A DNA stretch of 15,025 bases from Chloroflexota bacterium (GCA_021785115.1 JAJYGO010000027.1:458-15482), one strand, 5' to 3'. Positions 8,414 to 14,960 are shown, counted from the stretch's first letter. The notes: a model not told the origin generated them from the letters alone. Translations and numbers: made by a program.

Positions 8414-8470
8414 CCGCCGTAGACTGGTTCAGGCCGCCCGGCGGGGCGACCCACCAGAAGGAGCCTCGCG

Positions 8471-8818
8471 TTGCAGGAACCCCGACCGGAGACCCTGATC
8501 GACCCCGTGTGCGGCATGTCCGTCGACGTCGCGAAGGCCGAGGCGGTTGGCCTGCTCCTCGAGCACGACGGCAGGACATGGGCCTTCTGCGGCCGAGGCT
8601 GCCGCCGGTCGTTCGTGGACGACCCGCCCGAGTACATCGCGACGGCCGAGGCGGCCGCGGCGGATCCCTCGATCGCGCCCGCGGGCCCCGTCGTGATCGA
8701 CGCCGGCATGCGCCGCTGGTACGAGAGCTGCTCGTGCTGCCTGTCCGAGGCGTACCCGGACGTCAAGGCCGCCCTTGACGCCGAGCAGGCCGCCCTCGGG
8801 GCCGCGCACCACCACTGA
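8471..8818 (+). CDS. YHS-domain protein with Cys-rich C-terminal half
   Basis: A 115-residue protein. Residues 10-52 are a YHS domain: DPVCGM at 11-16, then GRTWAFCGRGC with Cys40 and Cys44, the conserved metal-binding cysteine arrangement often found fused to or beside copper ATPases. The second half has an unusual RRWYESCSCCLSEAYPDV motif (Cys87, Cys89, Cys90) and ends AAHHH, both possible metal ligands. The start is TTG at 8471, supported by AAGGAG eight bases upstream; no ATG lies nearby. It is 57 bp behind copA, so co-transcription is probable. A metal-binding or sensing role next to CopA is inferred. Confidence 0.82.
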   Translation: MQEPRPETLIDPVCGMSVDVAKAEAVGLLLEHDGRTWAFCGRGCRRSFVDDPPEYIATAEAAAADPSIAPAGPVVIDAGMRRWYESCSCCLSEAYPDVKAALDAEQAALGAAHHH

Positions 8819-8831
8819 GAGGAGTTCCGAC

Positions 8832-9029
8832 ATGGCCGAGCACCGCGCCGTCGCGCCGGACGAAGACCCCGTCTGCGGGATGAAGGTCGATGTCGCCGAG
8901 GCCCGCAAGAAGGGCCTCGCGCGCGACCACGCTGGCCGCGAGTACGTCTTCTGCGGCAAGGGCTGCTTCCTCGAGTTCGGCGAGGACCCCGAGACGTTCC
9001 TCGCCGGGGGCTACGTGGCCGAGATGTAG
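8832..9029 (+). CDS. Small YHS-domain protein
   Basis: A 65-residue protein that is almost only a YHS domain: DPVCGM at 12-17 and YVFCGKGC with Cys41 and Cys45, followed by LEFGEDPETFLAGG. The ATG at 8832 follows GAGAGGAG at good spacing and lies 13 bp after the first YHS gene. The two YHS genes are paralogous, and this one lacks the Cys-rich second half of its neighbour. YHS domains of this type bind metals and accompany heavy-metal transporters. The gene is probably the last of the copA transcript, since a strong hairpin follows immediately. Confidence 0.85.
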   Translation: MAEHRAVAPDEDPVCGMKVDVAEARKKGLARDHAGREYVFCGKGCFLEFGEDPETFLAGGYVAEM

Positions 9030-10165
9030 CAGCCCGGGCGGGGCGGTGCCCCTCGGTCCGAGGCGTCCCGCCCGCCGGCTCCTACTCGACGAAGCGGGCG
9101 TGCTCCACGCCGTCGGCCGGGATCCCCCGGTCGCGCAGCCAGCCGTCGTCGAGGAACTTGGTCAAGTAGTTCCGCCCCGTGTCCGGTAGGACGACGACCA
9201 CCACGCCCCGTGTCCGGTAGGACGACGACCACCACGCTCTCGGGTCCTCCGCCCCGCTCGACCAGCTCCTGCACGACCAGCCTCGCGGCCGCGACGGCGG
9301 TGCCCGAGGAGCCGCCCGCGAGGATGCCCTCCTCGCGTGCCATCCGCCGGGCGGTGTGGAAGGCGACGCTGTCGGGCACACGGACCCAGCGGTCGACGAC
9401 GGCCGGGTCGAAGGTGCCCGGGAGGAAGTCCTCCCCCACGCCCTCCGTCAGGTAGCTCCTCGCCGCGTCGCCCGAGAGCACAGAGCCCTCCGGGTCGGCG
9501 CCGACCACCTCGATGGCCGGGTTGCGGTCCTTCAGGTAGCGGCCCGTGCCGCTGATCGTCCCTCCGGTTCCGGCCGAGGCGACCAGATGGGTGATCCGCC
9601 CGGCGGTCTGCTCCCAGATCTCCGGGCCAGTGCTCCGCTCGTGGGCCGCCGGGTTCTCGCGGTTCCAGTACTGGCCGGGGCTGAAGGCCCCGGGCGTCTG
9701 CTCGACAAGGCGCCGGGCAACGCTGTAGTAGCTGTCGGGCGACTCCGGGGGAACGCCGGTGGGGCAGACGACGACCTCGGCGCCGTAGGCGCGGAGGAGC
9801 GACCGCTTCTCCTCGGACTGCTTGTCGGCCACCACGAAGATGCAGCGGTAGCCCCTGAGGGCCGCCGCGATCGCGAGGCCGTGGCCCGTGTTGCCCGAGG
9901 TGGGCTCCACGATGACCCCGCCCGGCCGCAGCAGCCCCGCCCGCTCGGCCGCCTCGATCATCGGCAGCCCGATCCTGTCCTTCACCGACCCCCCCGGGTT
10001 GAGCATCTCGAGTTTGGCGAGGAGCACGGGCTGGGCATCCGCCGCGCCCAGGCCCCGCGTGACGCGGGACAGGCGGACGAGTGGGGTGTGGCCGACGAGG
10101 TCGAGCACGGAATCGGCGTAACGCATGGCACGCGGCGAGGCAGCCGCGCCGGCGGTGGCGGTCAT
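9011..10165 (-). CDS. PLP-dependent cystathionine beta-synthase/cysteine synthase-like enzyme, C-terminus frameshifted
   Basis: A fold-type II PLP enzyme. The PLP lysine is Lys62 in NPGGSVKDRI; the substrate loop is EPTSGNTGHG (88-97), the phosphate-binding loop ASAGTGGTISG (197-207), and the late GGSSGTA motif (284-290) is present. DKQSEEKRSLLRAYGAEVV and GADPEGSVLSG resemble cystathionine beta-synthase more than ordinary CysK. An exact 31-bp tandem duplication (9175-9205, 9206-9236) shifts the frame after LPDTGR (residue 321), replacing the normal last 29 residues with 63 Arg/Gly-rich ones and moving the stop to 9011. Without one copy the product is 350 residues, ends LRDRGIPADGVEHARFVE and stops at 9082, with no regulatory CBS domains. 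The ATG at 10165 overlaps the methyltransferase stop (ATGA). The catalytic core is intact, so partial activity is possible. Confidence 0.88.
   Translation of the reverse strand: MTATAGAAASPRAMRYADSVLDLVGHTPLVRLSRVTRGLGAADAQPVLLAKLEMLNPGGSVKDRIGLPMIEAAERAGLLRPGGVIVEPTSGNTGHGLAIAAALRGYRCIFVVADKQSEEKRSLLRAYGAEVVVCPTGVPPESPDSYYSVARRLVEQTPGAFSPGQYWNRENPAAHERSTGPEIWEQTAGRITHLVASAGTGGTISGTGRYLKDRNPAIEVVGADPEGSVLSGDAARSYLTEGVGEDFLPGTFDPAVVDRWVRVPDSVAFHTARRMAREEGILAGGSSGTAVAAARLVVQELVERGGGPESVVVVVLPDTGRGGRRPTGHGAELLDQVPRRRLAARPGDPGRRRGARPLRRVGAGGRDASDRGAPPRPGCYISAT
9035..9074. terminator. Hairpin terminator between convergent genes
   Basis: CGGGCGGG (9035-9042) pairs perfectly with CCCGCCCG (9067-9074), and the loop contains a second stem CCTCGG/CCGAGG (9051-9056 and 9058-9063). 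The structure sits six bases after the second YHS gene and between the convergent copA and methyltransferase/CBS transcripts. No T-run follows on either strand, so it may act as a bidirectional structural terminator. It lies inside the aberrant, frameshifted 3' extension of the CBS-like gene. Confidence 0.5.
9173..9237. repeat. Exact 31-bp tandem duplication inside the CBS-like gene
   Basis: Two identical 31-base copies lie head to tail at 9175-9205 and 9206-9236, and the periodicity extends by two bases on the left and one on the right. Since 31 is not a multiple of three, the reading frame of the gene on the minus strand changes at this point. The frame needed for the normal C-terminus is fully open on the other side. 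The copies have not diverged, so the event is very recent or is an assembly error. Confidence 0.95.
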
Positions 10166-10944
10166 CGGGCGGCTCCGTTCGGGCTCTGCGTCCGGTGGAG
10201 CCGGACGACCGAGTGGGGGATCAGCAGCGGGCGCGTCTCGATCGTCCGAAGCTCCTGCAGGCGGGCCGGCGCGCCGTCGACGATGGCCCTGGCATCGGGG
10301 AAGAGGAGGGCCAGCAGGGGAAGCGCGTCTCGGATGCGGCTGGTCGGCCCGACAGCGCGCCAGCCTCGGTGCGGGAGCCCGAGCTCGAACCCGAGGTCGG
10401 CCGCCACCTGCGCGATCGGCGTCCCCCAGCCGAACGACCGGTCGATGCCGTGGAAGTCGAACAGGTGGATCCAGATGTCGGACGTGGCCTGCCGCTCGCC
10501 GAGGCGGCGGACGAGGGCGGCCGCGAAGCCCTCCCGCGGGGACGACGCCGCTGGGGGCGCGAACCACCCCTCGGTCGGCAGCAGGGGCGGGTTGACCACG
10601 ACCGACGGCGCATCCGGCAGGCGGGTCGCGAGGGCGTCGCCGCGGATGACGCGGAAGCGGTCGCCGAGGCCCATCGCCGTCGCGCGCCGGACCGACTCGC
10701 GCGCAGCCGCCGACGACACTTCGACACCGACGATGCGAAGGTCATGCCGCAGGCGGAGCAGCCGCACGGATACGGCCCCGGTTCCCGACCCGATGTCGAG
10801 GGCGGTGCCGGGGGGCATGACCGCCGCGGCGACGCGGGCGAGCTGGCGCGCGTCGTGCTGGTGGGTCGCGCAGCACGGAGCGAAGGCAGGGGGCAGGGTA
10901 GGACGGGGAGCGTCGAGTGTCGCGAGGGTCATGGGGGCTTCCAT
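10162..10944 (-). CDS. Class I SAM-dependent methyltransferase
   Basis: A 260-residue protein. Residues 47-60 (TALDIGSGTGAVSV) form motif I of the Rossmann SAM-binding site; IVGVEVSSAA (71-80) gives the acidic residue after strand 2; DALATRLPD (103-111) follows; and VVVNPPLLP (115-123) is an NPP motif typical of methyltransferases acting on planar amino groups (PrmC/RsmC/N6-adenine types). The substrate is not recognisable. An N-terminal FAPCCATHQHDARQLAR segment contains a Cys pair and His residues. Its stop overlaps the start of the CBS-like gene, so the two are coupled; SAM use followed by homocysteine removal by CBS would make sense as a pair, but this is inference. Two starts are possible: ATG 10944, or ATG 10932 with GGAAG six bases before it. 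Confidence 0.82.
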   Translation of the reverse strand: MEAPMTLATLDAPRPTLPPAFAPCCATHQHDARQLARVAAAVMPPGTALDIGSGTGAVSVRLLRLRHDLRIVGVEVSSAAARESVRRATAMGLGDRFRVIRGDALATRLPDAPSVVVNPPLLPTEGWFAPPAASSPREGFAAALVRRLGERQATSDIWIHLFDFHGIDRSFGWGTPIAQVAADLGFELGLPHRGWRAVGPTSRIRDALPLLALLFPDARAIVDGAPARLQELRTIETRPLLIPHSVVRLHRTQSPNGAAR

Positions 10945-11443
10945 TCCTGGGCACGAGGGCTGAGGGGCGCGTGGCGAGACAAGTCGCGGCGTGCGCTGCT
11001 CAGGAAAGGAGGCCTCGGTCGAGACCTCAGGTCAGCCGAAGTCGGGCCGGCCGGGACGATCAGCTCGTCGGGAGTCCGAGGTCGTGGCCTCTGCACAGCG
11101 CAGCCGCCGCGGACACGTACACCCCAACTCGAGCCGAATCGCCATTCCGCAAGTCTACAGCGACGTGCCCCCGCGCTCAGTTAAGATCAGGTCAAGGTCG
11201 TGGCAGCACGCGTCCCCGTCCCGAGCGTTCGGGCCGCGGCTGCCCGACCGCCCAGGCCTCGCCCGCCGCTCAGCCTGCGGGCGGTGGAGCTACGACCCAC
11301 CCACCGAGATCGACGCTGAGGCGGGCACTCCTCGCGCTGCACGCCGGCCGGACAGCGCCGGAGTGCGACACGTGAAACGGTTCGGGCGCGACGTGCCCCT
11401 ACCGGCATGGAGCATCAAGACTCCACGTCACCGAGGACCAATC
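10945..11443. promoter_or_regulatory. Divergent intergenic region of 499 bp
   Basis: This gap separates the leftward methyltransferase from the rightward secreted-protein gene. No convincing protein or RNA gene was seen. Visible elements: an odd palindrome GACCTCAGGTC at 11023-11033; a hairpin GAGGTC-GT-GGCCTC at 11078-11091; an 11-bp spaced direct repeat TTAAG/TCAAG at about 11182-11197, in the style of OmpR-family sites; and the conserved box at 11371-11410, described separately. I looked for SAM, SAH and cobalamin riboswitch signatures on the methyltransferase strand and found none. Confidence 0.4.
11371..11410 (+). promoter_or_regulatory. Conserved upstream box, copy 1 (candidate ECF sigma promoter)
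   Basis: Starting at GTGAAACGGTTCGGGC, a stretch of 34 bases matches copy 2 (14961-15000, minus strand) at 31 positions and ends CCCTACCGG. GTGAAAC resembles a -35 element of extracytoplasmic-function sigma factors; the downstream CGTG or CCTACC could be the -10. It lies 38 bp before the GTG of the secreted-protein gene and is followed by a small stem TGGAG/CTCCA (11408-11412, 11421-11425). The ECF sigma factor is encoded just downstream. Confidence 0.7.
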
Positions 11444-11896
11444 GTGCTGCACTTCACCGCGTTCCAGACCATCGCACACGTCGCCGCCCGCGCGCTGCTC
11501 GCCGGGGCGCTCGTCGCATCCGGTGCCCTGGGGGTCAACGCCGTCACGTCGCGGACGCCGGGTGAGGCAGCTGCCGCCTCACACGCGCCCGCGGCAGCGT
11601 CCCTCGCGCCGATGGCGTCGGTGGCACCCGCCTCGCCCCTCGGGCCGATGATGTCCGTCGCGCCCGCCGCCTCGGCGAAGGTGCAGGCCACCACCCGGGC
11701 CGCCAATCAGCAGCAGTGGACGACCATGGCGACCGACCGCCAGCAGTGGATGACCACCACGACGCAGCAGGCGCCCGGCGCGACCTCGGCGCCCCGCCAA
11801 ACCACGGCGCCCTGCCTCATCGGTTGCGATGCTGCGGGCTACCGCGGGATGGGCTCGGGGATGGGCTCCGGGATGGGCTCCGGCATGGGCCACTGA
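11444..11896 (+). CDS. Secreted Met/Gly-rich protein, possible copper binder
   Basis: A 150-residue protein with a signal-peptide-like N-terminus (VLHFTAFQTIAHVAARALL, hydrophobic to about residue 33). The mature part is low-complexity: two similar segments APMASVAPAS and GPMMSVAPAAS (about 56-77), a repeated QQW(T/M)T element (90-104), a Cys pair in APCLIGCDAAG (Cys124, Cys128), and a tail of four Gly-Met-Gly-Ser/His units (135-150). Met-, Cys- and His-rich secreted proteins often bind Cu(I), so copper binding outside the membrane is a reasonable guess, not shown. The start is GTG 11444 with GAGGA seven bases before it; the same VLHxTA start is seen in the gene at 14663-14923. A conserved box lies 38 bp upstream and the ECF sigma gene lies downstream. 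Confidence 0.72.
   Translation: MLHFTAFQTIAHVAARALLAGALVASGALGVNAVTSRTPGEAAAASHAPAAASLAPMASVAPASPLGPMMSVAPAASAKVQATTRAANQQQWTTMATDRQQWMTTTTQQAPGATSAPRQTTAPCLIGCDAAGYRGMGSGMGSGMGSGMGH
11846..11893 (+). repeat. Four 12-bp tandem units encoding Gly-Met-Gly-Ser/His
   Basis: Four near-identical 12-base units (GGGATGGGCTCC and variants) at the 3' end of the secreted-protein gene encode GMGS-GMGS-GMGS-GMGH. The unit is a multiple of three, so copy number could vary without frameshift. The last unit ends in His before the stop codon. Such a Met/His tail could hold Cu(I). Confidence 0.9.
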
Positions 11897-12138
11897 CGAG
11901 GCCGCGAACCGACGGGCCACCGAACGCGTGCCTGACGACGGGCCGTCTTGGGGTCCGTCGTCAGGCGAGACGAGCCGGACGGACCCTGACCACTCCCAGC
12001 GGGGCACCCGACGATGCTGACACCGTCCCTGCGTCGCCAGCACCCGAGCGGTGCCCCAGCGAGAGGCCTCGCGCCATCGAACCCCAGCCTGACGCCACCG
12101 CCGATCAGCCTGCCGCTGTCGAGCGCGACGATACGGCG

Positions 12139-12738
12139 GTGCGTGCCGTCCGCGCCGTCCTCGACGGGAACCGCGACGCGTTCGCCGTGCTCGTCGAGCG
12201 GGACCTGCCGGCCGTGACCCGGGTCTGCTATCGGGTCCTTGGGAACGCGGCCGACGCCGAGGACGCGGCACAGGAGGCATTCGTGGCCGCCTACCGCTCG
12301 CTTCCCGACTGGCGGGGGGACGGGCCGTTCATCGCCTGGATCTCGCGGATCGCGGTGCGCATCGCCATCCGCCGGGCCCACCAGCGGCGCCCCGTGGACT
12401 GGATCGACGCAGCGTCGCTCGACGGCCAGGACGAGATGCTCGACCCCGGCGGACGACGCGTCGCGCGCCACTTCGCGGGCGCGGCAGCCGACGCGGCGGA
12501 TGCCACCGACCCCGGCCGCCTTGCGCTCGCGGGCGAGGAGGCTGCGGTCGTCCGCGACGCGCTCCGTTCCCTCGAGGAGCCCTACCGCGAGACGGTGGCA
12601 CTGCGCTACTTCGCGGGGCTGACCGTCCCGGAGATCGCCGAGGCCTGCGGCCGGCCGCAGGGCACCGTCAAGACCCACCTGCACCGCGGCCTCCTGCGGC
12701 TGCGGGAGCGGCTCGACACGCTGGAGGCAGCCCGATGA
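12139..12738 (+). CDS. ECF-family RNA polymerase sigma factor
   Basis: A sigma-70 family protein of the extracytoplasmic-function type. Region 2 is clear (NRDAFAVLVERDLPAVTRVC, LGNAADAEDAAQEAFVAAY, then FIAWISRIAVRIAIRRA). A variable linker of about 50 residues follows, then region 4 (LRSLEEPYRETVALRYFAGL, TVPEIAEACGRPQGTVKTHL) with its DNA-binding helix-turn-helix. The start is uncertain. The only canonical start after the upstream gene's stop is GTG 12139, giving 199 residues, but it has no ribosome-binding site, and the expected first helix (ERDDTAVRAV) begins slightly earlier. The frame is open back into the previous gene with no ATG/GTG/TTG between, so a CTG or other rare start, or translational coupling, is possible. 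It overlaps the downstream anti-sigma-like gene by ATGA. Confidence 0.87.
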   Translation: MRAVRAVLDGNRDAFAVLVERDLPAVTRVCYRVLGNAADAEDAAQEAFVAAYRSLPDWRGDGPFIAWISRIAVRIAIRRAHQRRPVDWIDAASLDGQDEMLDPGGRRVARHFAGAAADAADATDPGRLALAGEEAAVVRDALRSLEEPYRETVALRYFAGLTVPEIAEACGRPQGTVKTHLHRGLLRLRERLDTLEAAR

Positions 12739-13412
12739 CCGAGCGCGACGGGTTCACCCCGGACGAGGCGGCGCGGATCAGCTCGGCGGCCGCCGCACTC
12801 GAGCGCACAGCCCGCGACGAGGGGCCGGCCCCGCGGCCGGAGCTCGCCCGCGACATCATGGCCGCGCTCGCCGAGGAGCCGATGCCCGCCCCGGTCTCCG
12901 CGATGGCAGCCGCCGCGCGCTCGCGGAGGCCGTCGGGCGTCCTGGCGGCCATACGCGACGCATGGCGGGTCGCCCTGGGCGCCGGCAGGCCGGTCGCCGT
13001 CCGGGCATCGTCGGCGCTCGTCATCCTGGCGGTGGTCGTCGCCCTGGGCGGCGCCGGCGGCGGGGTGGTGGCCGCGGCGTGGGTGGCCACGCATCCCTCG
13101 CCCACCCCGTCGCCGGTCGTGTCGCCCCTGCCGTCGCCATCCCGCCCGATGGGTTCCGCGATGCCGATGTCGCCCCGTCCGATGTCACCGTCCACCAGCA
13201 TGCCGACGGCGATGCCGATGACGTCACCGTTGCCGAAACGGACCGCGATGCCCACTGGGATGCCCACCTCCATGCCCACGGCGATGCCCTCCCCCATGCC
13301 GACACGGAGCGCGATGCCCACCGCGATGCCGATGCCGACGAGGACCGTCGCGCCCACGTCGATGTCGAAGCCGGGCCGCCAGCCCGGGTCCAGCCATCAG
13401 CCGGGCGGCTGA
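12735..13412 (+). CDS. Anti-sigma-like membrane protein with Met/Pro-rich outer tail
   Basis: A 225-residue protein translated from the ATGA overlap with the sigma gene, with GGAGG seven bases upstream. Its topology is that of an anti-sigma factor: a cytoplasmic N-terminal part of about 90 residues, one helix (about 93-117, SSALVILAVVVALGGAGGG) and an outer tail of about 108 residues. The cytoplasmic part has no zinc-binding HxxxCxxC motif. The tail is extraordinary: from 139 to 210 it is built of short Met-Pro-Thr/Ser-Ala words (TAMPMTSPLP, TSMPTAMPSPMP, SAMPTAMPMP) with 16 methionines and no cysteines, much like methionine motifs of copper-binding proteins. I infer that the tail senses copper or another soft metal and releases the sigma factor. 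It could instead be just a low-complexity spacer. Confidence 0.75.
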   Translation: MTERDGFTPDEAARISSAAAALERTARDEGPAPRPELARDIMAALAEEPMPAPVSAMAAAARSRRPSGVLAAIRDAWRVALGAGRPVAVRASSALVILAVVVALGGAGGGVVAAAWVATHPSPTPSPVVSPLPSPSRPMGSAMPMSPRPMSPSTSMPTAMPMTSPLPKRTAMPTGMPTSMPTAMPSPMPTRSAMPTAMPMPTRTVAPTSMSKPGRQPGSSHQPGG

Positions 13413-13700
13413 GTTGGCGCCGCGTCGGGCGAGCGGCTGCCGCGGGGTGAAGGTCGCGACGAGCCCCCGCCACTGCCTGCCACGGAGGGGGTGCCGACGA
13501 TCGCCTCGACCAGCGACTGCTTGACGCGAACCAGGGGCCGCTCGGCGGCGTTCAGCGAGCGGGACCGACCCGCCCGGTGGAGGGCTCGCGGCGCGACGAT
13601 GGCGCCCGTGAGGCCCACCCAGGTCGGCGCGTCAACCCGCACCGCACGGCGTCGCGGGCCTACTTGCGCGCTCCGAAGCGCTCGGCACTGCCTGCCCGGT
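13413..13700. other. Convergent gap with no firm gene
   Basis: This 288-bp gap lies between the ends of the anti-sigma-like gene and the response regulator. No T-run terminator is visible. On the minus strand an open frame from GTG 13642 to a stop at 13397 has strongly G/C-rich third positions (reading, for example, RPLVRVKQSLVEAIVGTPSV), but it has no ribosome-binding site and no recognised domain and would overlap the anti-sigma gene end. It could be a small gene or a remnant. Confidence 0.3.
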
Positions 13701-14409
13701 TCACTGCGCGTCTGTCCGGAGCCGGTAGCCGACGCCGCGCACGGTCTCGACGAACCGCGGCCGCGACGGCTCGTCGCCGAGCTTGCGGCGCAGGTTGGCG
13801 ACGTGGACGTCGAGGACGTGCTCGTCGCCTATCCAGTCCTCGCCCCACGCCGCGTCGAGCAGCTGCTGGCGCGTGAGCACGACGCCGGGGTCGCGGGCGA
13901 TGGCCGCGAGGAGGTCGAACTCGAGCATCCATCGTGAGCTCGACGCGCTCGTCGTCGACCGAGACGAGCCGGCGGGCGGTGTCGAGCACCAATCCCTCCG
14001 GGGTGCCGCTGGCCGAGGCGGGCGCTGCGCGGCGCCGGCGCAGGAGCGCTTCGACGCGCGCAGCCAGCTCGGCTGCCGAGAACGGCTTCGTCACGTAGTC
14101 GTCCGCGCCGACCCGCAGCCCGACGATCCGGTCCACCTCCTCGGTCCGGGCGGTCAGGAGCACCACCATGGGGTCGGAGAAGGCGCGCACCTGGCGGAGG
14201 ACTTCGAGGCCGTCGAACCCGGGAAGCATGACGTCGAGGACGATCACGTCGGGCTCGAGCCCGACGGCCGCGTCGACCGCCGACGGACCGTCGCCCGCCT
14301 CCGACACGTCCAGCCCGTCGCGCTCGAGGAAGCCGCGCACGACCGCGCGGATCGCCGGCTCGTCGTCGACGACGAGGACGCGCGGCGGGCGGTCGTGCAG
14401 GGTTATCAG
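13701..14409 (-). pseudogene. OmpR-family response regulator, frameshifted
   Basis: The receiver domain is nearly complete: VLVVDDEPAIRAVVRGFLE, the phosphorylated Asp in VIVLDVMLPGFDG, Thr in LLTARTEE and Lys in [10 protein letters not shown]. The winged-helix DNA-binding domain is in a second frame: [20 protein letters not shown] through [15 protein letters not shown] to [11 protein letters not shown], ending at the stop at 13701. The join lies at 13926-13933, where the minus strand reads GATGGATG. Deleting one GATG gives VELTMLEFDLL in one frame and a normal 234-residue protein. The start is also odd: between the in-frame TAG at 14416-14418 and VLVVDDE there is no ATG, GTG or TTG, only CTG (14409, 14400) and ATA. 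GTG 14340 would remove the acidic pocket. No histidine kinase lies beside it. Confidence 0.85.
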
Positions 14410-14662
14410 AGCATCCTAGCCGCAAGCCGACGACCGCGAGCCCACGCGGACGAGAGCGAGACGACGATCCCGGCCGACTCGAAGCGCGCCGCCCGGGCCT
14501 CCCGGCGGGTCATGCCACTTCTCCACGGTCGCGGCTGCATACCGGACGGAGCATCCATGCATGACCGCCGCGCCGACGGTGGCCATCAGCTCGACGCAGC
14601 CGCCGCCCAGCCCTGTCTGGCCGGCTCGGGCGAGGCCCCGATGACTCCAGCAGACGCCAGCT

Positions 14663-14923
14663 CTAGCGGCTGCCGCGGCCGGTCATGCCCATCGCGACAC
14701 CGCGTGCCTTGGAAGCGCAGGAGCCGGGCATGTCGACGCGCAGCCATGCCCGCGACGCGCCCGCAGCGCGGGGCGCGGTCGCGCACGCAGCGGCGTGCAC
14801 CGCGGCGGGCGCGGCCGGGACGGCCTGCGCCACCACGATGCCCGGGCCGGCGATCCCGGCGGTGGCGAGGGCTGCGACGGCGAGCGGGCGGGCGACGGTG
14901 TGGAGGGCGGTCAGGTGAAGCAC
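14663..14923 (-). CDS. Small secreted protein, paralogue of the Met/Gly-rich protein
   Basis: An 86-residue protein. It starts VLHLTALHTVARPLAVAALA, hydrophobic to about residue 33 with a likely signal-peptidase site after VAQA, then an Ala/Pro-rich part with Cys47 and Cys69 and a C-terminus GVAMGMTGRGSR. The N-terminus matches the protein at 11444-11896 (VLHFTAFQTIAH) almost position by position, and both carry Cys residues and Met-Gly words near the C-terminus. GTG 14923 was chosen by this match and by AAGGAT eight bases upstream. The conserved box lies 40 bp before the start. The function is unknown; co-regulation with the sigma-linked secreted protein is the main clue. Confidence 0.62.
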   Translation of the reverse strand: MLHLTALHTVARPLAVAALATAGIAGPGIVVAQAVPAAPAAVHAAACATAPRAAGASRAWLRVDMPGSCASKARGVAMGMTGRGSR

Positions 14924-14960
14924 GGTTGCGATCCTTCGGTACGGGGGACCTCGTTGTCCC

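Noticed and set aside
10945..11200. Possible SAM, SAH or cobalamin riboswitch leader of the methyltransferase/CBS operon
   Set aside because: None of the conserved core sequences of these classes could be found on the minus strand; only small generic palindromes are present.
11716..12138. Long N-terminal extension of the sigma factor from ATG 11716
   Set aside because: It would overlap the secreted-protein gene by 180 bases, and the extra residues are low-complexity with no sigma region; only the last few residues before 12139 look like sigma region 2.
13491..13937. Plus-strand open frame through the convergent gap into the response regulator
   Set aside because: It is antisense to the DNA-binding domain of the regulator, with no ribosome-binding site and an Arg-rich mirror-frame composition.
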